From: Symbiodinium kawagutii
Lineage: Eukaryota > Sar > Dinophyceae > Suessiales > Symbiodiniaceae
NCBI GenBank assembly: GCA_009767595.1
Contig: VSDK01011407.1
Location: 11,271 to 75,270 of the forward strand
Length of the DNA stretch: 64,000 nucleotides
Direction: 5' to 3'
The position numbers and the translations under genes are program-made. Numbering within the stretch: the stretch's first letter is position 1; each line of letters begins with the position of its first letter. Below, one piece after another: positions 41,285-54,250 of this stretch. The notes beneath the pieces were generated by a model. It did not search any database. It was not told the origin of the DNA and saw only the letters and a list, made by a program, of their open reading frames with translations.

Positions 41285-42160
41285 CGGAAATGACTCAGGA
41301 CAGTTTTTGCGTAGAGTCATGTCATTTGCCCAGGTAAAGCGGCAAAAGAGGCTGGAAATGTCGAAGGGCTTGGCCGGGCCATTGCATGCTCACCAGCAGT
41401 CCATATTTTTGCCTTTACCGGTGCTTTTCCGAGCTGTGGCTCGGATAGTGGTTGCTGCGAATATTAAGCACCGCTTTCCTCATGCTGCCACTGCTCCTGC
41501 TCCTTCTACGAGCACCTATTTGGATGGTTCATTCCAGGTGTGATTCACTAGTCTTACTTTGAGGGCAACACGAGGGTTCGAATCATTTTGCCCATGAATT
41601 TTGGATGAGCCATGACGGGTTGAGGAGGTATCCACCATGTCAGATGACGCTGACGTTCTGCTTGAGGCGACTTCGTCTAGAAGCTATGGTGCGACATATC
41701 CACCCGAAGCTCCAAAACCAGCTGAGGCTGCGGTCGCAGCGCTAAAAGAGGGACACCACGTGAGGGTGACAACCTTTGGTCACTTTGGTCATACATTCTC
41801 AGCGGTTTTGATCTTCAAAGTTATCTCTCTATCTGTCACCAATAGTTCTATAGCGGCATGGATGCCCTCAGTTTCGTTTACTGATGGTGATGCTTGACGA
41901 GAACACATTTAAGCCGACGTTTTGATGATGAACCTCCTGAATGTTCTTGATAATGCTGCGTATGATGTTTTTGTATGTTTATGTTCATTCTTGCTAAAAG
42001 ATGCAACTTGACCGAAGAAGCAAACGGTGCTTTGGTATCTGAACCTGAGGCCGCAAGGCCGAGCCAAATGCCGAATCGGGCTACTCCAACGAAACAGGCG
42101 CAGAGTGCAGCCACTCCTTTAGCAAACAGCAATCCTCCCAGATTGGGCTTGGATATGGTG
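41285..42160. other. Spacer without a supported gene
   Basis: A few frames of 60-95 codons (for example 41637-41897, starting MSDDADVLLEATSS) have possible coding composition but no corroboration. Confidence 0.35.
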
Positions 42161-42167
42161 GGCATGG

Positions 42168-44010
42168 TTCTCAGATGGTTCCTACTGTATCATGTGATCA
42201 CACCATTCCCTTTTCGAGATTGGGACCGGCAAGAAGGGGCAATCATGGCTTGAGAGTCAAACCAAAGAGTGCTCGCACTCACTTGTGTTTGTTGGCCCAC
42301 TTGACTTCACAGAAAGGAATTGATTTCCTTTCGTGTAGTTTCTTTTGTTTGAACATATCAGAGTCGAAATACTTGCTTGGATAATGCGCTGTACGCACCA
42401 ATTACACATTGATATGTTGAAACATTCGTACAGATCATAAATTTAAAGGTATGTATTTACAATATACACATGTACAGGTACAGGTACATGTATTGAGATA
42501 TACAGGACACATATATGTTTGAAGACACATACATAAATAATGGTGGTTGAAGTGAGGATCGCTGCTATCATCACCATTTTGTGAACATTAATCAACAGGT
42601 TAGTTGTTGCATATAGCTGCTGTTGCCCTGCTCCCTCCATTTCTATTTCAGGGCCCTAGTCCTTTTGACTGCATCTGCCGAACCGGAATCTCAACAAAAC
42701 CTTCTATGAAGTAAGTGATCATCGTTGGTGAAACCGATTGCGAAAGTTTGTTGTGTTGCGTTCATACACCAACAAAAAACCAAACACAGGTCTGCACTTG
42801 GCACCTGAAACAGTTTCGTTTTTCAAACAAAATGGCAACCTTGACGAATCCTGTTTATTGTTGCAGCAGGCACTGCGTCATGGGGCTTTGGCCAAACCAT
42901 GGACTCGCAAGTGTGCCGGATTTTGGCGTGGCCTGATCATAGATGTCGTACAAGACAAATCACAGTTCCCAACCCCTCCTGCAGTGAGTGCTTTCTATAG
43001 TTTGGCTATTGATTGGCTATTGGGTGTTCTCAGAATCGTCAAATGGTTCAACTGCGGTGAAAGCAGGGGTTTTGAAATGTGAACACATCCATTTGACACC
43101 GTGTTGTCCCACAGCTGCGCAAGCTGATTGGATTCATGATTCCATCCAAATATAAACGCAAAACATTGTCGAATAAGATCCCAAATCTACCGTAAATATC
43201 CTTAAATCTACTGGATAAATCCGATTCCACAGAAGACAAATCCCATTTTTTCCACCATAAATCAAGATTTTTTCTTACACAAAAGAACCCGCCGCCGTCC
43301 TTGTTGGGCCCGGCCTCTGGCGCAGGGCAGCGAAGCCAAAGAGTTCAATCCGTGGACGGATTTGAGAACGGTATGGTTCTCAGATGGTTCGTATCATGTG
43401 ATCACACCATTCCCTTTTCGAGATTGGGACCGGCAAGAAGGGGCAATCACGGCTTGAGAGTCAAACCAAAGAGTACTCGCACTCATTTGCGTTTGTTGGC
43501 CCACTTGAGTTCACAGAAAGGACTTGTTTTCCTTTCGTGTAGTTTCTTTTGTTTCAACATATTGGCGTCGAAATACTTGTTTGGATAGTGCGCTGTACAC
43601 ATCCAGTACACATTGGTATGTTGCAACATTCACACATTTCCGAAATCTAATGGGTGTATTTACAATATACACATGTACATGTATTGAGATATACAGGACA
43701 AGGATATTTGAAGACATATGCAAATATGTAAATATGTCTGTATGTGTGCATACATAATGGTGTTTCAAGTGAGAATCGCTGCTATCATCACCATTTGGTG
43801 AATATTCATCAACAGGTTAGTTGTTGCGTGTCGTTGCTGTTGCCCTGCTCCCTGCGTTTCTATTTCAATGTCCTAGTCCTTTTGACTGCATCTGCCGAAC
43901 CGGAATCTCAACAAAACCTTCTATGAAGGAAGCGTGCGTGTTTGAGTGTTTATCATCTTTGGTGAAACCGATTGCGAAGGTCTGTTGTGTTGTGTTCATA
44001 CACCAACATT
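42168..44010. repeat. Tandem segmental duplication, offset about 1.21 kb
   Basis: 42168-42800 is highly similar to 43378-44010 in the same orientation. Shared stretches include CTCAGATGGTTC, the GATCACACCATTCCC block, the TTTTCGAGATTGGGACCGGC block and CTCAACAAAACCTTCTATGAAG. Differences are scattered substitutions and small indels. The intervening 42.8-43.37 kb contains the truncated TPR-segment copy. Confidence 0.8.
43070..43370 (+). pseudogene. Truncated TPR-exon segment, copy 2
   Basis: The flank GAACACATCCATTTGACACC...CAGCTGCGCAAGCTGATTGG and the exon start CCGTCCTTGTTGGGCCCGG..TCTGGCGCAGGGCAGCGAAG match the other TPR segments, but the similarity stops after about 40 bp of the exon, so no repeat unit remains. 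Confidence 0.6.
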
Positions 44011-44016
44011 CTCAGG

Positions 44017-45340
44017 GTTGTCAAATGCTTCAACTGGAGCGAAAGCGGGGGTTTTGAAATCTGTACACATCCACTTGACACCGTGCTGTCCACAGCTGCG
44101 CGAGTTGATTAGATCTATAATTTCACCTAACATAGACATTTTGAAAACACCCAAATCTATCCTCAATATCCATATAAATCCCATTCCCCAGAAGCTAAAC
44201 CCCATTTTTTCCAACCGAAATCCAGAGATTCGTCGTAGCCAAAACGACCCGCCACGTCCGTGTTGGGACCACCCCGGGCACCTGGCGCAGCGCCGCGGAG
44301 GAGTTTGGGAAGGCCGAGCTCATCCAGCACCTCGAGGCCAACCCCAAAGCCGCCGGGTCTTGGCTCAGCCTCGGAGAGCTTGGAGGCGGCAGCGTCGGCG
44401 GCGTGGCCTTCGATCCGAAGCGCTGCTACGAGCGGTGCGTCGAGGAGCACGAGAAGTATGGCGGCGCTTGGCGGCGCCTCCGAGACCTCGGAGGTGGCAC
44501 AGTCCACGGCCGCTTCTACGACCCGGCGGCGTGCAACCAGATGGCGAACTGATCCGTTTGCAGCTGAAAAAGGTTCTTATCCGAGGAAGATCTGAAGCAC
44601 TTCATGAGGTTCTTGCGATGAAGATTCTTCGGACCAACAAGCATATTATCCAGTGGCTGGGGGGGATTGGAGACAGAACCAACTAGCCACAATTTGACAA
44701 ACCTGGGCATGTCGAAAATCCAACTTGTATCGGTGATGTATGACGATATTCAATGATATGCACCCATCATGGGCACATTGATGATGTTGTCCATAACCAT
44801 GAAGGTCGCCGAATAGAAATCACCGGGTTGAAGGCTGGTTTTCAATCCATTGGATTTGACAAGAGCCTTACAGAAAGATGGGCCTATCTTGCTTGCCATG
44901 AAGGCTGCCCTTCCCATTTCTCAAGTAAACCGTCTCGAGCTGGACCACGGTCGTGGATAACCATGGCTACCCCCCAACATCACCATGGTGGTACCTCAGC
45001 TGCCGCAGTCAACTAGCAACTTTGAGAACCATGGTCAAGCATTTTCAGCATGGTCATCCATCCTGTTTCTCTCAATAGCAGTGATCAACCAACATCAGAC
45101 AAGTGACCATCATCCATCAATCATCAAAAGCTGTCATGCAAACCATGATATATAGTATAAAAATCATCAACCATCAGCAGTGGGTGTTCACTGTTGCTCA
45201 AGAGTCTGTTTCCTCACCGCGGATGGGTTCAAACACGTCGCAGAGCTTCAACAGCACCACTTTGGTGGAACCAAAATGGCTAGCAAATTGTATAAGTACA
45301 AGTAGGTACTGGTTGATTAGCACACAGGAAAGATCTAACT
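44017..45340 (+). repeat. Segmental duplication, copy 3 (TPR-exon segment)
   Basis: Counterpart of 27.04-28.66 kb, same order of shared blocks from the CAGCTGCGCGAG flank through the GC-rich exon to CATCAGCAGTGGGTG and TGGTTGATTAGCACACAGG. Confidence 0.75.
44268..44552 (+). CDS. TPR-like repeat exon, copy 3
   Basis: In this frame the sequence reads two TPR-like units: SWLSLGELGGGSVGGVAFDP then CYERCVEEH, and AWRRLRDLGGGTVHGRFYDP. They align with the copy at 27.3 kb (W..L...GGG.V.G..Y...C). Other frames over the same bases are longer but are Arg/Pro-rich, low in information, and do not match the paralogue. It ends at TGA 44550-44552, earlier than copy 1, which keeps an acidic tail. GC is very high compared with the AT-rich flanks. 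Confidence 0.55.
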   Translation, partial: TTPGTWRSAAEEFGKAELIQHLEANPKAAGSWLSLGELGGGSVGGVAFDPKRCYERCVEEHEKYGGAWRRLRDLGGGTVHGRFYDPAACNQMAN

Positions 45341-48300
45341 GAAAAGTTCGAGGAGTAGAAAGTGTTTTTTCCAAACATTTTGCTGGAAGGAACAAACAGT
45401 GGATGGGTCATCAAATTACAAATGGTTGACCAGGTGGTACATGACCAAGACAAAAATTGAGAAACTTTGATGAGGACGCGCATGAAACGCTTGAGCAGGT
45501 TAAGGACCATTACAACCGAAAGCGCCTTGCGGGGATAGCAACCAATAGCAATTTCAGCGTTCTCGTAGAGTTCTTGCCATATCACTCGCAATGAATAGCC
45601 TCGCTGGTTCCTCATCTGTTGATTGTCACATGGCTGTTTCCCGCTTGAACTCCCAGAGTTCCAAACTGGTGCGGCTCCTGTTGTGGTCATGTCAGCCAAG
45701 AGAACGTCGCAGGAGCTGTATGTCATCGGTGCAGAAATGAGTAGCAGGGGCTGAAGTGAATGATGGCAGTGGCGGTTGTCACAGAAGGGGAGGACCTTGT
45801 GAATTGTGCTGCCTTGCAGCTAGTTCAGCAGTTTTGGTGGGAAACATGTACATGTACATTAGCAATCTTGGCGTTACCCACCAGTAGGTCTTGGTTTCTT
45901 TCCAAACTGTGTGGAGCTGATCCCATGACAATCCCACAGAGTTGGGCCATGAATGATCCCCCTACCATACAATCAAATGTGATGGTTACTCACAGGAACA
46001 AAGCAGGAAAGATACAACAATAGCGATGAAGGCAGAGGAGTTCCCCAACTGGGCAGTGTGAAAGTTTTCAATTATTATGAGTGCATAATTCACCATACAT
46101 GCCCTGAATAAGTCAATAGGAAGACGCCATGTGATTCTTAATGGGGCCAAGCAATTGGCCCAGGAAGCCAGCAAGGCTGGACCTGGGGATAGACAGCTGA
46201 AATGAAACACTTCTGCTAGTTGAGAAGTTTCAACCTTCCAGGCCAACCGTGTGAATCCAGAATCTGCCACATGAAATTTTGGGAGGGCATTGAAGCAAAC
46301 TATGTTTTTTGTTCGGAATGACTTGGAGCCTTGGAATAGCGATCCACTAACCAATTTCTTCAGGGTCAACAACAAAGACGAGGACAAAATCACCGATACA
46401 AAAACTACTCTATGGAAACAAGCAGTCATATCAGTAGATATCCATCGATATACTTGATCCACCAATATACACGAACACCTACGTGAGTGGCATACCGTGG
46501 CCTGGAACCACAGCTGTGCCACGGCAACGCGGCGGTCAGAGCAACGCCTCTGGGTGAACTGCTGCAGCTCCAGGAGGTTCAACGGGTGACCTCGGAGAAG
46601 GCCGAGGCCACCGGGCCGTGGCAGTGCTCCAACGGTATCTCTCCATGGGGATGAAACTGCAACGGTGGGTAGGCGTTGGGTGATGGGGGTTAGAAATGGT
46701 CAACAAGAATCAACAATACCAAGAGGGGATACACCATTTGGATCCATTTGGTAATAGATTCACGAATGTTGATAGCCATTGCTCATTCACAATGATAAGT
46801 AAGCTATACAAACACCAATCACATGGGCTATATCACAACAGAAATGGCCGATTTCAATCCTCAACGGATCAGTTGTTGTTTGGCCAACTCTTTGGCTTCA
46901 AGGAATCCATCTGGACGAATTGCCTGGGTCAAGTCGCCAAGTCTCCGGTGCATGACGGTTGGTTGGACCCAAGCATTATTCTCGACATAGTGTTGCCACG
47001 TGCCGGGCTACATCGAACCCAGCTTTCTGATGGGTTCGTGTACATGGACCCACCACATTCTTTCCATAGCTGCTATAAGCATTAATTACTTTTGATTGGC
47101 TTAGTACACCCAACCATCATGGATTCCTTACAAATGTCGTACTGGCAACATCATCGTTCACTACACTATCATGTCTTATCGATCATCAAGATCACAATGA
47201 TGCAACCCCTATTATTGCCAGATCCCCTAATAACCAATGATACACTGGCGGATGAGCTGAGACTTCCACGCGCTTTCAACACACAAGTGGTTTTTTCACT
47301 AGTTTCAATCATTCCCCACTTCAACATAGACTACCACTGTGGCTTCCCTCCACTTTTTCGAACATTTAAGATCTGAGAGTCTTTGAAATAAAACCACCAA
47401 TGGCAACGACACGACCATGGGCACGCCGGTGATTCAGCTGTATGAAATTCATGTTATGATCAGAAACCATCCAACTTTTCTCGTCGCTGCCTGTGACCTG
47501 TGAGTTGACTCGTTTTGGGCTCGCTCCCGCTGTCGGATCCCGTTGCACGGCTCCAGGGGATATGTCTGCATGGTTGAAGTACCAGGTGGCACCAGGGGTG
47601 AGTGGGTGGAGTTTCAGAGGCATCAATGACACCATCAGAACTGCTTGGCACTGGTGATGGAGCACCATTTGATGGTCGATCAAGTTGCCGTACACTGCCT
47701 GGATGGCCATCCTCCAGTCGCACCAGTGAGATGCTGACCAGGATGAAGCCGCTGTTTGTATCCACGGCTTATCGAAATCAGTGGCCATGTCCATGCAAAG
47801 CAGTTGTGAGAATCTGAAAGTGGCAGCCACACAGTTTGCCAACTGAACCTGTTGAACATTGTTGAATTACCATCGTTCAACCCTGAATAAGGTTGCCCAA
47901 CGTATTCTAGGTCAATATATTTTACATTGTAAACATGTTGGATTGAGATTCATCCTGCCTCCCAAAGAACATCTTCTGATATTGGTTGGTGGAGCGAATC
48001 ATGAGACTGATCAATGGCTCATGTGCGTTCTTCGCCTGCTTCAGACCCACCTTCCCCAGAATCACACCGCTGGTTGTGCTTTCAGTTTTCACCCGTAAAG
48101 CCTCCTGGAGCAGACAGCCTTGGGACATCTTTCCGTTAAGGTGACAGTTCCCTTTCCACCAAGCATGTAGGTGCAACACATCCATTGTCCGCTCGTTTGC
48201 CCCACTTCTCCTCTTCCGATTCCAAATATGACAGGACATTTCCGATCATGATCCATCTGTTGTGATGGTGTCGCCATTGATTAGTGGGATACTTGGCTCG

Positions 48301-51220
48301 GAGACATTCGCGCAACCCAAATGGCTCAATTCTCATCAATTCCACCGTGCAGATGGTGACTTGGGTGACTTGCTTCGTTCAGGTGCCGCCACGAGTCCCT
48401 GCGACTGCGTCGTTGGAGTGTTGATTCTGATGGAAAAAAGACGCAGCTTCTCCCTGCAGCGATGTCGTTGGATTTGTTGGCTTCTGTCAAATGGAGAACT
48501 GATCAATTTTTTCGCAAGGAGATCATTGGACAAATTAGGCAACTCATCTAACAAGTCAAGGCTTTATCGCCACAGGATACTATGGAGAGTTGTCGCTGCT
48601 TTGGCTATTTGCAGCAGTGGTCGTTGCGGTTGTGGTTGTGTTCCTCGAGGTTCTTCTTCTTCTTCTTGTTGTTGCTGCTGCTGTTGTTGCTAATTTGCTA
48701 CAATAGAAGGAATGTGCAGATTGATCGTTCCAAGCCGCAAAAATGGAGGTACCTTGGGGCGATTTTACATGACACTGATAGGTTGCTGTCATTTTTTTGG
48801 TTTGGACGGGCTTTCTGTGACAAGGATCATCCGTCAGGTGATTAGGTGATGTAATCTTTAGGATGAACCTCCTTTGTAGGGTTTCAAGCCTATGAGCTAT
48901 GAGTTCTTGACCACATAAAATCTCGCCCTGCTTGTGTCAAGTAAGAAAGTGAAAATCGAAAATTTTCTGCTTATGAAGGTCAGGTTCCCCGAATACGTTG
49001 TGCTCACGAGGACGTGTTCCGTACCATAACTCATGGAAATTTCTTCATAGAAGTTGATTTTGCAGCGTTGCTTGAGCTGCGCATCAGAACCAAGACAGCC
49101 TTGCGTTTCTTGTCCATTTTGCCTTGTGTATTCTTCTATCGTTCGATCGAGGTAAGCCTTCAACATATCTGGGCCTAAATCATGACAACGTCATTTTGAT
49201 CAAACACACACGGTCAGAATTTGAGATCATTTCCTGTCATCATCACATTGTGAAAAACTGGAAGGGCATCGAACAACACAGCGGCATCTCTGATATCTGT
49301 GGCTTTTCCCATCCCAAATCCTAGGGAAATACTCCGTCAAAGCACGGAGTCTCAAGTGACCATATACAGGTCAAATATGATATGATCTATTATTAAACAT
49401 TCTTGATTTTGACAGAAACATTCTTTGTTTCGTCCTGTAACCACCCCTTACGTTCATGGCAGCAGGAGGACATGTATGACTTAACAAAGAGAGGATTGGT
49501 GTTCAGTCCGCAAGTCAAAGTCGTGGTTGACATGTTGCTCGCTTTGCCAGAGTGGAAATCAATTTCAAGACTAGTCGTTGCCTAGCACCCTGCCACTTAT
49601 GTTTCACAACTCCCTGGGATGGGGACATGGCTTCAAAATATATGCTGCGCACCCTTCTTCGGCAGGGCTGCCCAGTTGCCTAAAGTTCCGGACGTCTTCG
49701 TCTTCACTTTTGCCCAGTTTGTGCCATTTTGGACATACCTTTTCAATCATCACGAGTTTGGATGATAGATATATTCTAGGTTTCTTAGTCACATAATTTC
49801 TCATGTGCATCACAGTTGTATCCAGTCATGTAGAACAGTTCCGGCTTTTCTCAGGTCATTTCCATCGAGGACAGCAAGATCAAGAGGAACAAACTGGGTC
49901 GGGGCTCTGAAATGCATCCAGTTTCTTTGACAGCAGCACCTACCAAAGTTACAGCACTTGAGTGACTCAATAGGAGAGTCCGAAAACTATGCACATACTT
50001 TGCCTCTCTATGACCTCCTGTCTTTCGATCTTTTGCTGTGACCCAATTCTTGCATCCTTATTCATGGGATCACTTGATCACTTCCACTTCATCAGAGAAA
50101 AGGTTTCGCACACTTGGGTTTTCTCACAATTCAAAGTCTGTGTGGTGCAAGTCTTGAGTCCTTTCTGCCCTTTTGCATTGATTTACTGAACACTGATTTG
50201 GTTGATTTCGCACCCTGTTTTGAAACCAGCTAGCCATCCTTGTTTATTTTTCCGGCGCTCGCCTTAATTTGAGCTACATCACTCATGCAATAGCGCGTGT
50301 TGATGGTGTATCAAACCCCTGCATTCACATGCTGCCAAGCAATCGAGTAGCGGCCCGGCTCATGAACCAACGGAGTCCAAGTTTCCCCCAAATCAACAAT
50401 TCAAACATTTTCCAAGGTCACGACCTATATAGATGAATCCTAGATCAATTCAGGAGTGCCAAAGGAACCATTGCAACGCTTCCCCCAATCAACGAGATCC
50501 ACACAGATTGCAGGTGAACCGGAAGAATGATGGGATCATGGGACAAACACGTTGGAACAAACACAGATGGATGGTCAGACATGCCAACGAATCCAAGATG
50601 CGTTTGCTTTGAATGGGTTCTCACTTTCCTGGACCACGGATCCTCAGTAGCACCCGTCCTTCCAAGCCTTCTAAGCAGTGAGGAACATCAGGAAACTCGG
50701 GTGAGCAGCCTACATTCATACTCTTCACACTGAACTTGGCACACCAAAGGTGATTGGCGCATGCACCTCGAATATCTTATTGCGGATGAGGTTCCCACTA
50801 TGGATCTGTCACGTTTCCCAAAGGCTATAAAGGCCATTTCTAAGAGGTTGAACCTAAGACCTAGAAGTCAGAGACAAACGCCAGCAATGTTTTGGTAGTC
50901 CTCGTAGTACGTGCGTGGAAAGGCATCATACAGAAGTTTGTGACAACACTAAAATGAAAACAAACATCACGGTATCAACTCATATCAAGGAAGACACTTT
51001 GAAGATAGTTGAGAAGACTCTCTCCTTGTTGAAATGATGATAATCACGCAAATTGCCCACAACCGCACAGGAGTGCATTTCAGCAGAAAGGAGCAAACAA
51101 AAAGGGCGTCGATCGAGGTTCAAGGTAGTAAGATAGTGACAAAACCAGTGTAGCGCCGTCGACGATCTGCATTAGTGCAGCAGAAGATTTGTGCAAGATC
51201 AAATCATACGCACGTCATAG
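45341..51220. other. Long region without a well-supported gene
   Basis: Frames of 60-200 codons exist on both strands (for example minus 45986-46582 and 47366-47842) but show no domain, motif or paralogue in the window. One exon-like piece lies at 48578-48845 and is listed separately. 45847-45858 has a short ACATGTACATGT run. Confidence 0.35.
48578..48845 (+). CDS. Possible exon with one membrane segment
   Basis: After CGCCACAG the frame MESCRCFGYLQQW leads to a Phe/Leu run (about 16 residues, a good membrane helix but coded by a TTC/TTG repeat) and then an ordinary cytosolic-looking tail, ICYNRRNVQIDRSKPQKW and LGAILHDTDRLLSFFW. The tail is not repetitive, which argues for coding. Evidence is weak because the membrane part is low-complexity DNA. 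Confidence 0.3.
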
Positions 51221-51223
51221 AAA

Positions 51224-51662
51224 TATATATATATATATAGAATATTTTATTTATATTATATTTATATGTATATATACTATATATGTATATTATATATATA
51301 TATACTATATATGTATATTATATATATATATCTATATCATTTTACATATATAGAATATTTTATATCATATATTATATATCATTATATATCATATCTAGTT
51401 ATATTATATAAAATATAATATATAATTTTTATTTAATATTCTATATATTATATAATTATATTATATATTATATGTAATATATAATTATATTATATATTAT
51501 ATATCATATCTAATTATATTATATTTTATATATCATATCCAACTATATTATATATCATATCTAACTATATTATATATATCATATCTAATTATATTATATA
51601 TTATATAATATATATTAAATAAATATATTATATGTATATAAATATTATATATTATATACAGA
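51224..51662. repeat. AT-rich simple-sequence tract
   Basis: About 440 bp almost wholly A and T, built from ATATAT, TATATTATAT and ATATCATATCTAATTATATTATAT units of about 25-30 bp in the middle part. It can fold on itself extensively. No gene. Confidence 0.95.
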
Positions 51663-51831
51663 GCTCTCTTGTCCTAGAGGCTAAACTAGTTCCAATATTC
51701 TTCTCGAATTCCAACAGCTGATTTCAATTTTGACATCAAATGGAAGCGGGGATCCCCCAGTTCAAACGTACATGAGACAAAGTGAAATCTTTGAAGGCAA
51801 TGCGTCGTATGATTGAAGGACAGGTTTCTTT

Positions 51832-52225
51832 GGGCTTTCATGGCCTTCACTGGGGTTATTGTTCACAAATTGTTACGAAGTTCATTTTGATAGTCTGTCA
51901 TAAGCAATCTTATCAATACTTTCTCGGGTAGAAATCTTATCAATATTTTCTCTTGTCATAGAGCAAAAGGGTTTGCATACGTGGGGTGCAATGTTCTTTG
52001 GAGGCCAAGACCATCATGGGAGATTGGCGGGCTTTCATGGCCTTCACTGGGGTTATTGTTCACAAATTGTTACGAAGTTCATTTTGATAGTCTGTCATAA
52101 GCAATCTTATCAATACTTTCTCGGGTAGAAATCTTATCAATATTTTCTCTTGTCATAGAGCAAAAGGGTTTGCATACGTGGGGTGCAATGTTCTTTGGAG
52201 GCCAAGACCATCATGAGAGATTGGC
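51832..52225. repeat. 197-bp near-perfect tandem duplication
   Basis: 51832-52028 and 52029-52225 are the same 197 bp (GGGCTTTCATGGCC to AGATTGGC) with a single visible difference (GGGAGA against GAGAGA). Being nearly identical in an otherwise diverged neighbourhood, it is recent, or possibly an assembly artefact. Confidence 0.95.
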
Positions 52226-52427
52226 TTGACAAGTTGTCTTGTTTTTTAAACAAAATCATCCAGAATCCAAACGTCATTTTTTTTCGAGATAGGGTCGTTG
52301 CCTGGCAGGATCTGAAGCTGCAATGCCCCCCAAGCCCAAACAATCCCTCAACTTGAAGGGGGCATAAGATGATGCAGGTTTCTGGGTTCAACTGGTTCGT
52401 GGGTCGAGCGTGGCCTCCAGACTCTGA

Positions 52428-52580
52428 GGCCAAACGCCACTGCACATGGCTGTTCGCGAAAGCGACGGCGAGATCAGCATCTTGCAGATGCTTCTCGAGG
52501 CCAGGGCATCGACCGATGTCAAAGACATCGCTGGCACGGACCCTCAGAGCTGTCCGCTTTATCGCATGACTAGAAAGGGG
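52428..52580 (+). CDS. Ankyrin-repeat exon, copy 2
   Basis: Reads GQTPLHMAVRESDGEISILQ then MLLEARASTDVKDIAGTDPQSCPLYRM. GQTPLHMAV and LLEARAS.D are the ankyrin consensus (G.TPLH.A...., ..LL..GA..). Only one repeat is present, so it is an exon or fragment of a larger ankyrin protein. The frame is intact here. Ankyrin repeats bind proteins. Confidence 0.5.
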
Positions 52581-53085
52581 AACACTTTGCCTCACAGCTA
52601 TTTTGTTCACCAACTGGAGACATTTTCTTGCTAAAACATACCCCTTGGCATCCCCCGGCTCATTCCAAGGTCAATATAAAATTGGGTGTTTTTCAATTGG
52701 CAGATCACGTTCGCCAAAGTGGATTGTAGGCAGTTTCCTCCCCCGCAAATGGTTGCTTTGGCATGTCTTAGCTCCTAGAATCTGATGGCAAGGCCATGTC
52801 AGAACAGCTTGCGTCACAGAAGCTGAACGCATATGTCGTCAAGGCCCCTAGAATTGCTTTGCTACTGCATGGGCGATCCCCACCCTGGCCAGCACTGTCA
52901 TCTATGTAGATATGAACTCATGATTGTTTCAAAACTAAAAAGCAACTAAACCAGTCCTATAAATGTCCATCTCCGACCTACAAAGTACCTTTCGGACGTG
53001 CTTGTCACATCTTGTCACCATGAGCGCTTCTTTGGTGCGGACAACTTCTGTCAGACGACTTGGTGCGTCCAGCCCTCCATGCTGA

Positions 53086-53238
53086 GGCCAAACGCCTCTA
53101 CATATCGCTGCTCAGAGCAAAAACGCATCCCAAGTGTTGCAGATGCTTCTGGAGGCCAAGGCATCGACCGATGTCAAAGATGTCTCTGGCGCGGACCCTC
53201 AGAGCTGTCCGCTTCATCGCATGACTAGAAAGGGTTAA
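53086..53238 (+). CDS. Ankyrin-repeat exon, copy 3
   Basis: Nearly the same as the copy at 52.43 kb. The start reads GQTPLHIAAQS only if one frame adjustment is made, so the copy has a small indel relative to it; the remainder (LQMLLEAKASTDVKDVSGAD) is intact. Ends in MTRKG and a stop at about 53237. Confidence 0.45.
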   Translation, partial: GQTPLHIAAQSKNASQVLQMLLEAKASTDVKDVSGADPQSCPLHRMTRKG

Positions 53239-54095
53239 AGTACACTTTGCCACATCGTGTTCTATGTATCTCTATGCTTGTGTGGAGAAATGTGGAGGCA
53301 TTTTCTTACCAACGCATACCCTCGCCTCATTGATTTTTGGCCAGGAAATTGCAGACTCCTTGAGTTGAAGTAGGAGTTGATGGTGCTTAATAGAGTTTCA
53401 CACAGAATTGTCAGCCATCGTCAGCCACTATTAGCCATCGTTCTTAGTCAGTGGTTGATTTCTTAAGCTGCCATGAGCCAAGTCAGATCAACTTGGATAC
53501 TGTAATTTTGTTAGGCTCTTCCATGTTCAGTGATCATTCATATTGAGCCATTGGATCATTGAATCGTACGCATCTTCGCCTTTCACAAATGCTTGGCTGC
53601 TCTGGCCTTTGCCAGCTTGTATAGGCTGTGATCAGCAAAGGTAACCGATTGGTGCATTTTTGATTCTGCATGAACCAGCAGCATGCAGACAAAATTCTGC
53701 GGCCTGCCAGCGAAATAGACACTTCAAGCGCCATATGCTAAAGCCGGGCCACGCCAAGACCAGATTGCATAAGAAACCTGAATGGCTGAAACGCATGTCA
53801 ACAATCCAAATAACTATGCATCGCGTGATCCCCATTTTGGTAAGCATTGTCATCTTGATGTGAACTCAGAATTTGTTTCAAGATCTCAAACGACAACTGA
53901 AAGCGGTCATATAGTTTGGAAGCTCAGACCTACAAACGCAATCAAAGACGATAGGTGACGTGATACGTTCGCCATAAGATTGGCCAGATGTTGGGCCCTA
54001 TCCGCACACTTCTTTTCTAGTGTGCTCATCACAATGCGTGCTTCTTTCGATGCGGACAATGTCCGTCAGCTCACGTCATTCCAGCTAGACACTGA

Positions 54096-54250
54096 GGCCA
54101 AACGGCTCTACATATCGCTGCTCAGAGCGAAGGCGAGACCCAGATCCTGCAGATGCTTCTCGAGGCCAGGGCGTCGACCGATGTCGAAGATAACCGTGGT
54201 GCGGATGCTCAGAGATGTTCGCTTTGTCGCCCGACCAGAAAGTGCCACAC
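54096..54250 (+). CDS. Ankyrin-repeat exon, copy 4
   Basis: Reads GQTALHIAAQSEGETQILQM, then LLEARASTDVEDNRGADAQRCSL, a good single ankyrin repeat. It is followed by the same downstream sequence as copy 1 at 29.7-30.1 kb. Confidence 0.5.

Noticed and set aside
41570-41590. tRNA gene suggested by GGTTCGAATC
   Set aside because: No matching acceptor stem, D-arm or anticodon arm upstream.
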